A stretch of DNA of 64,000 bases from Lawsonibacter sp900766145 (GTDB taxonomy: Bacteria; Bacillota; Clostridia; Oscillospirales; Oscillospiraceae): NCBI RefSeq assembly GCF_030372275.1, contig NZ_JAUDDJ010000009.1; one strand, written 5' to 3'. Shown here in pieces: positions 50,219 to 59,248 of this stretch. The position numbers were made by a program, and so were the translations under genes. The notes under the pieces were generated by a model, which had not been told where the DNA came from, did no database searches, and saw nothing but the letters and a program-made list of their open reading frames with translations. Numbering within the stretch: position 1 is the first letter of the stretch; each line of letters opens with the position of its first letter.

Positions 50219-51253
50219 TTATAGATTCTGGATGTCCGCCACCAGCGCATCCACATCCTCCTCCCGGGTGGCCCAGCTGGTGCAGAAGCGCACCGCCGCC
50301 CGGTCCTCATCCACCTGCTGCCAGAAGGAGAAGGCGTACTTCTCCCCCAGCTTGTCCCGCTGAGCCTGGGTCAGGATGGGGAACTGCTGGTTGGTGGGGG
50401 ATTTATGAAGCATGGGGATGCCCTTCTCCCCAAAAGCTGCCGCCAGCTTCCGGGCCAGAGCCACGGTGCGGCGGCCCAGCTGCTCATAAAGGCCGTCCTG
50501 GAACAGCACCTCAAACTGGATACCCAGCAGCCGCCCCTTGGCCAGCATACCGCCCATGCGCTTGATCATGTACCGGAAGTCCTTCTGGATGGCCGGGTCG
50601 GGGATAACCACCGCCTCGCCAAACAGGGCTCCTACTTTGGTGCCGCCGATGTAAAACACATTGGCCAGCCGGGCCAGGTCCGCCAGAGTCACGTCGTTCT
50701 CCGTTGCCCCCAGGCCGTAGCTGCACCGGGCTCCGTCGATGTAGAGGGGCAAGTGATAGTCGTCGCAGACTGCCCGGATGTCCTCCAGCTCGGAGAGGGA
50801 GTAGAGGGTGCCCTCCTCAGTAGGCTGGGAGAGGTAGACCATGCCGGGCTGGACGATATGCTCATGGGTGGCGTCCCCCCAGTGGGCCTCACAGGCCTGA
50901 CGAATCTGATGGGCGGTGATTTTCCCCTCCTTGGCGGGCAAGGGAAGCACCTTGTGGCCGCTGGCCTCGATGGCGCCCGTCTCATGGACGTTGATGTGCC
51001 CGGTCTGGGCACACAGCGCCCCCTGGTAGGGCCGCAGGATGGCGGCAATCACGGTGGCGTTGGCCTGGGTCCCCCCCACCAGGAATTCCACCGCCGCCTC
51101 CGGGGCCCGGCAGGCCTGGCGGATCAGGTCTCTGGCGTGGTCACAGTGGGGGTCCATGCCATAGCCCGCCGTCTGCTCCAGATTGGTCTGGGCCAGGACC
51201 TCCAAAATCTTAGGGTGGGCTCCCTCCCCGTAGTCGCATTCAAATCGAATCAT
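50219..51253 (-). CDS. Threonine aldolase family protein (PLP-dependent)
   Basis: A 344-aa fold-type I PLP enzyme that cleaves beta-hydroxy amino acids such as threonine to glycine and an aldehyde. Family segments include FLVGGTQANATVIAAIL, the conserved GHINVHETGAIEASGHK, YIDGARCSYGL and the PLP lysine in FYIGGTKVGALFG (about residue 205). It is monocistronic, with terminators on both sides. Exact substrate preference cannot be read. Confidence 0.92.
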   Translation of the reverse strand: MIRFECDYGEGAHPKILEVLAQTNLEQTAGYGMDPHCDHARDLIRQACRAPEAAVEFLVGGTQANATVIAAILRPYQGALCAQTGHINVHETGAIEASGHKVLPLPAKEGKITAHQIRQACEAHWGDATHEHIVQPGMVYLSQPTEEGTLYSLSELEDIRAVCDDYHLPLYIDGARCSYGLGATENDVTLADLARLANVFYIGGTKVGALFGEAVVIPDPAIQKDFRYMIKRMGGMLAKGRLLGIQFEVLFQDGLYEQLGRRTVALARKLAAAFGEKGIPMLHKSPTNQQFPILTQAQRDKLGEKYAFSFWQQVDEDRAAVRFCTSWATREEDVDALVADIQNL

Positions 51254-51346
51254 ATACTCGCTCCCTTCCCGCCCTTTGGAAAGGGCGCTTGTTTTTTCTT
51301 ATCATACCGCGCCCGCCTTATCGGCGCAAGTCCCGTAATGAGGGAA

Positions 51347-51379
51347 TAAAAATTGCCGCCTATCAAGGCGGCAATTTTT
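51347..51379 (-). terminator. Terminator after the PPK2 gene
   Basis: AAAATTGCCGCC pairs with GGCGGCAATTTTT; on the minus strand it follows the PPK2 stop codon at once. Confidence 0.88.
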
Positions 51380-51384
51380 GTTTT

Positions 51385-52854
51385 TCAGTCCAGGGCCTGC
51401 TCCAGGGCGCGGATCACAATCTTCAGCGCCTTGATACGGGCATAGCGCTTGTCCACCGACTCCAGGATATACCAGGGGGCATTCTCCGTGTTGGTACGGG
51501 CAAGCATCTCGTTGACCGCCACCTGATACTCGTCCCACTTCTCCCGGTTGCGCCAGTCCTCATCGGTGATCTTCCAGCGCTTCTCCGGGGTGTTCTCCCG
51601 GGCCTGGAAGCGCTGAAGCTGGGTGTCCTTGTCGATCTGCACCCAGAATTTCAGCACCACCGCCCCCGCGTCGGTGAGCTCCCGCTCAAACTCGTTGATT
51701 TCGTCGTAGGCCCGCTGCCAGTCCTCCAGAGTACAGAAGCCCTCCAGCCGCTCCACCATTACCCGGCCGTACCAGCTGCGGTCAAAGATGGCGATGTGCC
51801 CCGTCTTGGGCAGCTTGCGCCAGAAGCGCCACAGGTAGTGGCGGTGCTTCTCGTCCGGAGTGGGGCTGGCGATAGGCACCACCTCGTAGCCCCGGGGGTC
51901 CAGGGCGGAGGCCAGGCGCTTGATGTTGCCACCCTTGCCGGCGGCGTCCCAGCCCTCGTAGGCGATGACCACGGGAATCTTCTTGCGGTAGAGCTGGTTG
52001 TGCAGGTCCTCCAGCTTCTCCCGGCAGGCCTCCAGCTCCCGCTGGTACTTGTCCTTGTCCAGGGACTTATCCAGCTTGATCTTCTCTAGGGGCTCCGTCT
52101 CCACCAAGGGCCAGCGGTATACCGGCGGCTCTGCCGTGGGCGGGCAGCGCAGAGCAGCGGTGATCTGCTGGTAGAGCCAGTCGGCTGCCGCCGCCTGCGC
52201 ATAGGGGGCAGAGGTGCTGTCGATCACCTTCCAGGGGGCCCAGTCGGTGTGGGTGGCCTCCATAAAGTCGTCAAAGGCCTCCTGGGTCCGGCGGTAGTTT
52301 TTATTCTGCCGCCAGTCGTTCTCCCCCACCCGCCAGGCGGTGTCCTTATGCTTTTCCAGCTTCTCCAGCCGCTTGCGCTGGGCATCCTGCTCGATGTGCA
52401 AAAACAGCTTCACCAGCAGGTATCCACCCGCCGCCAGCTGCCGCTCAAACATACGCACGCTCTCCAGCCGCCGCTGGTACTCCCCGTCGGACAGGTCGCC
52501 CCGCAGCCGCTCCCGCACTGTCTCGTCCATCCATCCGGAATCCAGAAACAAGATCTTTCCCTGCTCGGGAATGGCCTCAAAGTGGCGCTTGAGGAAGGGC
52601 CAGCGCCGCTCCTCCTGGGTGGGCATGGTCACGCTGCGCACCAGGAACCCCCGGGGGTCCAGCTCCCGGATGAGAGAGCGGATCATACTGCCCTTGCCGG
52701 AGGCTCCCCACCCCTCAATGAGCACGATCACCGGCAGGCCTGCGGCCTTGATGGGCTGCTGCAAGCCCGCCAGATCCAGCCGCCGGGCCTTCAGGCGGGC
52801 CTTGCACTCCGCCTCGTCCCATTTTTTCTGGCTGAATTTCCACTCTTCCAGCAT
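51385..52854 (-). CDS. pap: Polyphosphate:AMP phosphotransferase, two PPK2 domains
   Basis: 489 aa made of two fused PPK2 domains, each with a Walker A loop: EGWGASGKGS near residue 48 and EGWDAAGKGG near 303. Each also has a lid segment (LDSGWMDETVRER and FDRSWYGRVMVERLEG). Double-domain PPK2 enzymes transfer phosphate from polyphosphate to AMP (or other nucleotides). It is monocistronic, with a good promoter and terminator. Confidence 0.93.
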   Translation of the reverse strand: MLEEWKFSQKKWDEAECKARLKARRLDLAGLQQPIKAAGLPVIVLIEGWGASGKGSMIRSLIRELDPRGFLVRSVTMPTQEERRWPFLKRHFEAIPEQGKILFLDSGWMDETVRERLRGDLSDGEYQRRLESVRMFERQLAAGGYLLVKLFLHIEQDAQRKRLEKLEKHKDTAWRVGENDWRQNKNYRRTQEAFDDFMEATHTDWAPWKVIDSTSAPYAQAAAADWLYQQITAALRCPPTAEPPVYRWPLVETEPLEKIKLDKSLDKDKYQRELEACREKLEDLHNQLYRKKIPVVIAYEGWDAAGKGGNIKRLASALDPRGYEVVPIASPTPDEKHRHYLWRFWRKLPKTGHIAIFDRSWYGRVMVERLEGFCTLEDWQRAYDEINEFERELTDAGAVVLKFWVQIDKDTQLQRFQARENTPEKRWKITDEDWRNREKWDEYQVAVNEMLARTNTENAPWYILESVDKRYARIKALKIVIRALEQALD

Positions 52855-52880
52855 AAAAACGCCCCCTTTGTTTTTTCTTT

Positions 52881-52909
52881 AGTGTACACGTCCAGGGCCA
52901 AAATTACAA
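52881..52909 (-). promoter_or_regulatory. Sigma-70 promoter for the PPK2 gene
   Basis: On the minus strand TTGTAA (52904-52909) and TACACT (52881-52886) are spaced 17 bp. Confidence 0.65.
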
Positions 52910-52911
52910 TG

Positions 52912-52956
52912 AAAAAACGCGCCAAAAAGAGGGCATTTCCCCTCTTTTTGACGCGC
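52912..52956 (-). terminator. Terminator of the liv operon
   Basis: GCGC.AAAAAGAGGG pairs with CCCTCTTTTT.GCGC, followed on the minus strand by TTTTTTC; it comes just after livF. Confidence 0.85.
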
Positions 52957-52964
52957 TGCTGGGC

Positions 52965-53675
52965 TTAGCCGCCCAGGTAGGCTTTTTTGATCTCGGGGCT
53001 GCAGATGAGCTCCTCGCCGGTGCCGGTGGTGACGATCTTGCCCGTCTCCAGCACGTAGCCCCGGTGGGCTACGGACAGAGCCATCTGGGCATTCTGCTCG
53101 ACCAGCAGGATGGTGGACCCCTGCTTGTTCAGGTTTTGGATGATCTCAAAGATCTGCTCCACCAGCAGAGGGGCCAGGCCCATGGAGGGCTCGTCCAGCA
53201 TCAGCAGCTGGGGGTGGGACATGAGGGCACGGCCCATGGCCAGCATCTGCTGCTCGCCGCCGGACAGAGTGCCCGCCACCTGGTTGCGCCGCTCCTTCAG
53301 ACGGGGGAAGAGTTCAAAGACCATCTCCAGGTCCTTGGGCACCCCGGCGGGAGACTGGGTGTAGGCCCCCATCTCCAAATTCTCCTGCACCGACATCTGC
53401 AGGAAGACACGCCGTCCCTCGGGGACCTGAGCCAGGCCCTGGGCCACCAGCTTGTCCGCCCGGACGTTGGAGATGTTGTGGCCCTGGAAGGTGATACTGC
53501 CGGTACGGGAGCGCAGCAGGCCGGAAATGGTCTGCAGGGTGGTGGTCTTGCCCGCGCCGTTGGCGCCGATGAGGGTCACGATCTCGCCCCGGTTTACCTC
53601 AAAGGAGATGTCCTTGATGGCGTGGATGGCGCCGTAGTAGACGTTGATCCCTTCCACTTTCAAAATTGTATCCAT
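52965..53675 (-). CDS. livF: Branched-chain amino acid ABC transporter ATPase LivF
   Basis: 236 aa. Walker A GANGAGKTT, the signature LSGGEQQMLAMGRAL and Walker B LLMLDEPSMGL are present, and the length and the end motif (VLETGKIVTTGTGEEL) are typical of LivF. It is last in the operon livK-livH-livM-livG-livF, 3 bp after livG. Confidence 0.95.
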   Translation of the reverse strand: MDTILKVEGINVYYGAIHAIKDISFEVNRGEIVTLIGANGAGKTTTLQTISGLLRSRTGSITFQGHNISNVRADKLVAQGLAQVPEGRRVFLQMSVQENLEMGAYTQSPAGVPKDLEMVFELFPRLKERRNQVAGTLSGGEQQMLAMGRALMSHPQLLMLDEPSMGLAPLLVEQIFEIIQNLNKQGSTILLVEQNAQMALSVAHRGYVLETGKIVTTGTGEELICSPEIKKAYLGG

Positions 53676-53678
53676 GGA

Positions 53679-54530
53679 TCACGCCTCCTTCTGCTTGCCC
53701 AGGTAGGCCTCAATGACCACCGGGTTGTTCTTGATCTCGTCGGGGGTACCCTTGGCGATGATCTGGCCGAAGTTGAGCACCGCGATGCCCTCGCAGATGC
53801 CCATGACCAGGTTCATATCGTGCTCAATGAGCAGGATGGCGATGCCGAAGGTGTCGCGGATTTTTACGATGTTTTCCATCAGCTCCGCCGTCTCGGAGGG
53901 GTTCATGCCGGCAGCCGGCTCGTCCAGCAGCAGCAGACTAGGGTTGGTGGCCAGGGCACGGACGATCTCCAGGCGGCGCTGGGCGCCGTAGGGCAGGGAG
54001 CCAGCCTTGTACTTGGCCAGATATCCCATATCAAAGATGGACAGCAGCTCCATAGCCCGGTCGTGGGCCACCTTCTCCTCTTTCCAGTAATTGGGCAGAC
54101 GGAAGATGCCGCTGAACATGCCGTACTTGATGTGGTTATGAAGGCCCAGCTTTACGTTGTCCTCCACGGTCAGGTTGTCAAACAGGCGGATGTTCTGGAA
54201 GGTACGGGCGATGCCCGCTTTGTTCACCTGGACGGTGTTCATGTTGTGGGTGTCCACGCCGTCCACCAGGATGGTGCCCCGGGTGGGCTGGTACACCTTG
54301 GTGAGCAGGTTGAAGACGGTGGTCTTGCCCGCGCCGTTGGGGCCGATGAGACCGGCGATCTCGGTGCGGCCGATGGCCATGTTGAAGTCCTTTACTGCGG
54401 ACAGACCGCCAAAGTCGATGCCCAGGTGGCGGCACTCCAGAATGGGGCTTTTATCAATATCACGCTCGGGAATCTTGTTGGTGCTGGGCACCTCTACAAG
54501 CTTCACCGGCTCTTTGGGAATTCGGCTCAT
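53679..54530 (-). CDS. livG: Branched-chain amino acid ABC transporter ATPase LivG
   Basis: 283 aa. Walker A GPNGAGKTT, the LivG-typical RTFQNIRLFDNLTVEDNV segment, a signature-like LPYGAQRRLEIVRAL and Walker B LLLLDEPAAGMN are intact. An N-terminal extension of about 30 residues precedes the ATPase core. It overlaps livM by 4 bp. Confidence 0.95.
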   Translation of the reverse strand: MSRIPKEPVKLVEVPSTNKIPERDIDKSPILECRHLGIDFGGLSAVKDFNMAIGRTEIAGLIGPNGAGKTTVFNLLTKVYQPTRGTILVDGVDTHNMNTVQVNKAGIARTFQNIRLFDNLTVEDNVKLGLHNHIKYGMFSGIFRLPNYWKEEKVAHDRAMELLSIFDMGYLAKYKAGSLPYGAQRRLEIVRALATNPSLLLLDEPAAGMNPSETAELMENIVKIRDTFGIAILLIEHDMNLVMGICEGIAVLNFGQIIAKGTPDEIKNNPVVIEAYLGKQKEA

Positions 54531-55591
54531 TGTGCCCCTCCTTTCTTCTCCGCCGCGCGGCTGCGCAGCCGGGCAAAGAAGCCCTGAATGCTGGGATTAT
54601 TGGTGGCCAGCATGACCAGAATGAGGACGATGGCGTACACCAGCATCCGGTAGTCGGCAAACTGACGCAGGGCCTCAGGCAGGATGGTCAGGGCGGCGGC
54701 AGCGATCACCGAGCCCCACATGTTGCCCAGGCCGCCCAGCACCACGAACACCAGGATCAGGATGGAGGTGTTGAAGTCAAACTTGGTGGCGGTAAAGGTG
54801 ACCTGACTGCATCCGTACAGGGTACCGGCAGCTCCCGCCAGGGCGGCAGAGGTAACAAAGGCGATCATCTTGTACTTAGTCACGCTGATGCCCACGCTCT
54901 CAGCAGCGATGCGGTTGTCCCGGGCGGCCATGATGGCGCGGCCGGTACGGCTGTTGACCAGATTGAAAATGACGATCAGGGTGATCATCACCAGCACAAA
55001 GCCCGCCACAAAGGTGGAGATGCGCTGGGTATTCATCACGCCCATGGGGCCCTTGATGAGCTGAATTCCGCCCTCGCCCAGGGTGTTCTTATCGCTGAGG
55101 AAGCTGAACTGGAAGCCGTCCTTGTCCACGCCCAGGTACACATTGGTCAGCAGGCTCTTGATGATCTCACCAAAGGCCAGAGTAACGATAGCCAGGTAGT
55201 CGCCGTTGAGGCGCAGCACGGGGATGCCGATGAGGAAGCCGAAGAAACCGGCCAGAATGGCACCCACCACCATGGCCACAGCCAGACGCAAGGGAGCGGA
55301 GGGAATCACACCGGCCAGGGCGCTGGCGGCGGAACAGCCCAAAAAGGCGCCGATGCTCATAAAGCCGGCGTGACCCAGGCTCAGCTCTCCGGATACACCA
55401 ACCACCAGGTTCAAAGCAAGAGCCATGGTAACGTAAGCGCAGATGGGGATGAGCTGGCCCTCCAGCACCGAGCCGATGCCGCCGTCCTTAAAGGTACGCA
55501 GCAGCTGGATGACCACAAAGGCCACAACAACCAGAGTATAGGTAAATAAGCTGGACCGGGTGGTCTTGTTCATATTCGCAAGTCGAATCAT
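54527..55591 (-). CDS. livM: Branched-chain amino acid ABC permease LivM
   Basis: 354 aa, about eight to ten transmembrane helices. The permease hallmarks GELSLGHAGFMSIGAFLG and GRAIMAARDNRIAAESVGI are present. The ATG at 55591 is preceded by GAGGTGGTAGGA; a later ATG at 55573 is possible. It lies 10 bp downstream of livH. Confidence 0.93.
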   Translation of the reverse strand: MIRLANMNKTTRSSLFTYTLVVVAFVVIQLLRTFKDGGIGSVLEGQLIPICAYVTMALALNLVVGVSGELSLGHAGFMSIGAFLGCSAASALAGVIPSAPLRLAVAMVVGAILAGFFGFLIGIPVLRLNGDYLAIVTLAFGEIIKSLLTNVYLGVDKDGFQFSFLSDKNTLGEGGIQLIKGPMGVMNTQRISTFVAGFVLVMITLIVIFNLVNSRTGRAIMAARDNRIAAESVGISVTKYKMIAFVTSAALAGAAGTLYGCSQVTFTATKFDFNTSILILVFVVLGGLGNMWGSVIAAAALTILPEALRQFADYRMLVYAIVLILVMLATNNPSIQGFFARLRSRAAEKKGGAQ

Positions 55592-55601
55592 TCCTACCAC
55601 C

Positions 55602-56522
55602 TCACACTTTCTCGCGCATGGTCTTGCCCAGCAGACCGGCGGGCTTGACCAGCAGCACCGCGATCAGCACGCCGAACACCACGGCGGTGGACAGCTGGGT
55701 GGAGATATAGGCGCTGGCAAAGATCTCGATGATGCCCAGCAGCAGGCCGCCCAGCAGAGCGCCGGGAATGGAACCGATGCCGCCAAAGACGGCCGCGGTG
55801 AAGGCCTTGATACCAGGCATGGAGCCGGTGGTGGGGGTCAGGGTGGGGTAGGCGGAGCACAGCAGCACACCGGCGATGGCCGCCAAGGCGGAGCCGATGG
55901 CAAAGGTCATGGAAATGGTGCGGTTGACGTTGATACCCATGAGCTGGGCCGCGCCCTTGTCCTCAGACACCGCGCGCATGGCCTTGCCCATCTTGGTCTT
56001 GCCGGTAAACAGGGTCAGGCACAGCATAATGACCACGCAGGCTACGATGGTCACCAGGGTCACGTGGGAGATGGTCAGGGGACCCACCTGAAGCTGGCCG
56101 CTGCCCACAATGGGGGAAAAGATCTTGGGGCTGGAGGACCACAGAAGCAGGGCGGCGTTCTGCAAAAAGTAGCTCACGCCGATGGCGGTAATCAGCACCG
56201 CCAGAGACGGGGCCTGGCGCAGGGGCTTGTAGGCAAGGCCCTCAATGACCACGCCCAGCACAGTACACACCACCATGGACAGCAGCACACCGGCCAGGGC
56301 GGGGACCACCATGGCGGCCACGCTGCCCGGCTCAAACATAGGCTGCATGCCGGTCACCGTGAAGAAGCAGGCGTAGGCGCCTACCATGATCACGTCTCCG
56401 TGGGCAAAGTTGAGCATTTTGGCAATGCCATACACCATGGTGTAACCCAGGGCGATGATGGCATAGATGCTGCCCAGACTCAGCCCTCGGATCAGATAAT
56501 CCAACAGGGTCAAGAAATCCAT
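55602..56522 (-). CDS. livH: Branched-chain amino acid ABC permease LivH
   Basis: 306 aa, about eight transmembrane helices. GLSLGSIYAIIALGYTMVYG and the KMGKAMRAVSEDKGAAQLMGI coupling segment match LivH. The gap of about 150 bp to livK contains a strong hairpin, which may reduce readthrough so that livK is made in excess. Confidence 0.94.
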   Translation of the reverse strand: MDFLTLLDYLIRGLSLGSIYAIIALGYTMVYGIAKMLNFAHGDVIMVGAYACFFTVTGMQPMFEPGSVAAMVVPALAGVLLSMVVCTVLGVVIEGLAYKPLRQAPSLAVLITAIGVSYFLQNAALLLWSSSPKIFSPIVGSGQLQVGPLTISHVTLVTIVACVVIMLCLTLFTGKTKMGKAMRAVSEDKGAAQLMGINVNRTISMTFAIGSALAAIAGVLLCSAYPTLTPTTGSMPGIKAFTAAVFGGIGSIPGALLGGLLLGIIEIFASAYISTQLSTAVVFGVLIAVLLVKPAGLLGKTMREKV

Positions 56523-56620
56523 AATTCACTCACCTTTTCTCTCTTTTTGGGCGCATGGGAAAATTGCCGGGCCATCCGGCCCCTTTCCCATACGTCCCCT
56601 TCTCACTTCAGAAAATGGGT

Positions 56621-56654
56621 ATCCCAGGGGGCTGCTGTGCAGCCCCCTGGGGAT
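56621..56654 (-). terminator. Intra-operon hairpin between livK and livH
   Basis: ATCCCAGGGGGCTGC and GCAGCCCCCTGGGGAT form a very stable stem without a long T tract; a probable partial terminator or mRNA-end stabiliser. Confidence 0.7.
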
Positions 56655-56676
56655 TCGCTTTACTTTTTGACTGGGC

Positions 56677-57876
56677 TTAGTCCATGCCCACGTAAGCGCC
56701 GTCCTTGATGACCATGCCCTTGGGGCTCTTGGACACCGCACCGGTGGCGTCCCAGGTGATGCCCGCGCCGTCGCCGGTCAGACCGGTGAAGGTGATGGTG
56801 GGGAAGGTGGCCTTCAGCTTCTCATTGAGCTCGGAAGCGCTCATGTCGGGGGTGCAGCCGGCGGTCTCCAGAGCCTGCTTGTAGGCGTAGACACAGTCAT
56901 AGGCGTCAGCGGCAAACTGGATGGGGGTCTCGCCGTACTTGTCCTGATAGGCCTTGACAAAGTGCTGGGTGGCCTCGTCCTCGTCGTCGGCGTTGAAGGG
57001 GGTCAGCAGCATAACGCCCTCGGCCAGGGAGGTGTCGAAGTTGGCCTGGGTCAGGATGCCGTCCATGCCGTCCACGCCGAAGAACTTGGGCTCATAGCCC
57101 ATGGCGTTGGCCTGAGTCAGGATCAAGGAGGCGGCATCATAGTAGATGGGCAGGAACAGCAGGTCGGCCCCGGCCTGCTTGGCCTGGGTCAGCTGCACGG
57201 TAAAGTCGTTCTTGCTGTCTGTGGTAAAGGTGGCATTGCTCACCACATTCAGGCCCAGGGTCTCAGCCTCGGCAACAAACTTATCCTTGATGCCGGTGGA
57301 GTAGTTGTCGTCGCTCTTCCAGATGATGAAGACCTTCTCGCCCAGCTTCTGCTCAGAGATGTACTTGGCGGAAGCGGTGCCCTGGTTGGGGTCGGAGAAG
57401 CACATCTGATAGACGTTGTCCTTGCCGGAGATCACGTCAGGGGAGGAGGCGGAGGGGGTGAGAGCAAAGATGCTGTCGGCAAAGTTGTAGCTGGAGGTGG
57501 CGATGCCGGGCTGGGTGGTGACGGAACCCAGGGAGATCTGCATGCCCCACTCCTTCAGAGCGTTGTAGGCGTTGACGGCCTTCTCAGGATCGTTGACGTC
57601 GTCCTCGTACTTCAGCTCAAACTGGATGGCGCCGCCCTCGGCGTTGATCTCCTCCACGGCGATCTGAGCGCCCCGCTGGGCAGCCAGGCCGTAGATGGAG
57701 GCGTCGCCGGTCAGGGGGCCGGTGCCGCCCAGCTTGAAGGCGGTGCCGCTGGTGGAGCCGCCGCTGGAGCTGTTGTCCGCGTTGGAGCCGCTGCCGGAAC
57801 TGCCGCCGGAGCTGCCGCAGGCAGCCAGAGACAGAGTCAGAGCTGCCGCCATGGTAAAGGCAAGAAACTTTTTCAT
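56677..57876 (-). CDS. livK: Branched-chain amino acid ABC substrate-binding lipoprotein
   Basis: 399 aa with a lipoprotein signal (TMAAALTLSLAACG, Cys about 20), a Ser/Gly-rich linker (about 21-45) and a type I periplasmic-binding fold (KLGGTGPLTGDASIYGLAAQ onward). It captures leucine, isoleucine or valine (or related amino acids) outside the cell for LivHMGF. A hairpin at 57922-57960 lies just upstream. Confidence 0.94.
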   Translation of the reverse strand: MKKFLAFTMAAALTLSLAACGSSGGSSGSGSNADNSSSGGSTSGTAFKLGGTGPLTGDASIYGLAAQRGAQIAVEEINAEGGAIQFELKYEDDVNDPEKAVNAYNALKEWGMQISLGSVTTQPGIATSSYNFADSIFALTPSASSPDVISGKDNVYQMCFSDPNQGTASAKYISEQKLGEKVFIIWKSDDNYSTGIKDKFVAEAETLGLNVVSNATFTTDSKNDFTVQLTQAKQAGADLLFLPIYYDAASLILTQANAMGYEPKFFGVDGMDGILTQANFDTSLAEGVMLLTPFNADDEDEATQHFVKAYQDKYGETPIQFAADAYDCVYAYKQALETAGCTPDMSASELNEKLKATFPTITFTGLTGDGAGITWDATGAVSKSPKGMVIKDGAYVGMD

Positions 57877-57921
57877 AACAATCTCTCCTTACAATTGGAT
57901 TTTACATTGCGTATGATATAT

Positions 57922-57960
57922 AAAAAGCGGCTTCGTTCCTGGGAACGCAGCCGCTTTTTA
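57922..57960 (-). terminator. Terminator between the small membrane protein gene and livK
   Basis: AAAAAGCGGCT..CGTTCC pairs with GGAACG..AGCCGCTTTTT. Both flanking genes are on the minus strand. Confidence 0.85.
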
Positions 57961-57965
57961 ACCCG

Positions 57966-58226
57966 TTACACCCCACCTGATGGTGGAGAAAGCTGCGTTC
58001 GTTGAACCATTACGACCAGAATAACCAGAACCGCCAGCAGGACGGCCAGAATAATTCGAGTGCTGAGAAGTACAGATACCGTCAGCAAAACAAAAATGGA
58101 CACCAACAGAATGGTGTCCATCATGGCGTAATCCAGGAAAAAGCGCGCAAAGGAACCAGCCTCACGCTGGGGAGCAGCGTGGGACATGCACTGAGATCGA
58201 GACGCACAACACTGCATAGTCATCAT
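57966..58226 (-). CDS. Small membrane protein of unknown function, 86 aa
   Basis: It starts at the second of two in-frame candidates, behind AAAGGAG; the N-terminus is Cys/Met-rich (MMTMQCCASRSQCMSH). A long hydrophobic region (about 36-73, TILLVSIFVLLTVSVLLS .. ILAVLLAVLVILVVMV) gives two adjacent transmembrane helices. It has its own promoter and terminator, which supports it being real. No family is recognised. Confidence 0.65.
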   Translation of the reverse strand: MMTMQCCASRSQCMSHAAPQREAGSFARFFLDYAMMDTILLVSIFVLLTVSVLLSTRIILAVLLAVLVILVVMVQRTQLSPPSGGV

Positions 58227-58279
58227 CACGCACTCCTTTCGCACTTCATTGGGATAAATCATTGTCTATCATTTGTCTT

Positions 58280-58308
58280 ATTGTATGACAACGCTAGGCG
58301 TTCGTCAA
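58280..58308 (-). promoter_or_regulatory. Sigma-70 promoter for the small membrane protein gene
   Basis: On the minus strand TTGACG (58303-58308) and TACAAT (58280-58285) are spaced 17 bp. Confidence 0.75.
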
Positions 58309-58377
58309 TGGTGCTTTCGTACAGAAACCCTTAAATTATCCTTAATTGCATTATCCCTTATGCACAATTTATAGCCA

Positions 58378-59070
58378 TTATTCTTCTTTCAGGGGCACCG
58401 GGGCAGGCACTTTGTCCGGATCGCTGTCCAGATACTCCTGGGCAACCGTCTCCAGATTGACCTCCTGCTCGCCCAGCAGCTGGTTGATCTGGTCCAGGCA
58501 TTTGCCTGCCTTACCAAGCTCATCGGCGGCGTGGGAGACGGTGGACTCCACCTGGCTGCGCAGCTGCTCATACTCCTGCTGCACCTGACGCAGCCACTGC
58601 TCCATCTGGCGGCGGACCTGGCGGGCCTGCTGATCGGCCTGCTCCTGCACCGCGTGGGCCCGGCAGTGGGCCTGCAGCTCCATCCCTGCCGTACGGTCCT
58701 TCACCGCCGCGTAAGCGGCAGCGTCGGGCTCCAGGGCCGCCACCCGTGCACGCAGGCGGTCCCGCTCCTGGCGCAGCTGATTGAGCTCAGCCCCCTGGGC
58801 CTTCTCCCGCTCCTGGCTCTCCTGAAGCGCCACTTTGGCCTGCTCCAGCTCCCGGGTCAGGCTGTCCCGATCCCGGCCAAAGATGGCCTCCCGCTCCTCC
58901 AGCTCACCGGAACGGCGGCGCAGCTGCTCCAGCTCCTGGTTCTGCTGCTCCAGCTGCTTTTCCAGCTCCTGCTGCTTCTGCGTATTCTCCGCAGCGGTCT
59001 TTTCCAAATAATCCAGCACGTCCTGGCGGTTAAATCCGCCCAGAGCGGCATTGCGGAAGGGATGATCCAT
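58378..59070 (-). CDS. DivIVA-like coiled-coil protein
   Basis: 230 aa. The first about 30 residues (FRNAALGGFNRQDVLDYLEK) match the membrane-curvature-binding start of DivIVA/GpsB-type proteins; the rest to about 200 is a continuous Glu/Gln-rich coiled coil. A role in cell-pole or septum organisation is suggested by the N-terminus only. It is monocistronic. Confidence 0.75.
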   Translation of the reverse strand: MDHPFRNAALGGFNRQDVLDYLEKTAAENTQKQQELEKQLEQQNQELEQLRRRSGELEEREAIFGRDRDSLTRELEQAKVALQESQEREKAQGAELNQLRQERDRLRARVAALEPDAAAYAAVKDRTAGMELQAHCRAHAVQEQADQQARQVRRQMEQWLRQVQQEYEQLRSQVESTVSHAADELGKAGKCLDQINQLLGEQEVNLETVAQEYLDSDPDKVPAPVPLKEE

Positions 59071-59184
59071 GGGGCACCTCGTCTCTGCCCCGAAAATCCG
59101 GGGCGTTTTGTCAGTTTCCGTGTTATTCTATCACACTCCCAGTCAAATTACAATTCTTTCTGTGGATTTGACCGTTGCTTTTCA

Positions 59185-59213
59185 TTGACGGCCTAAATTC
59201 GGGATGGTATACT
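59185..59213 (+). promoter_or_regulatory. Sigma-70 promoter for the methyltransferase gene
   Basis: TTGACG (59185-59190) and TATACT (59208-59213), spaced 17 bp. Confidence 0.8.
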
Positions 59214-59248
59214 ATATTAGTTTTAAATGAGACGAGAGGGGTAACTTT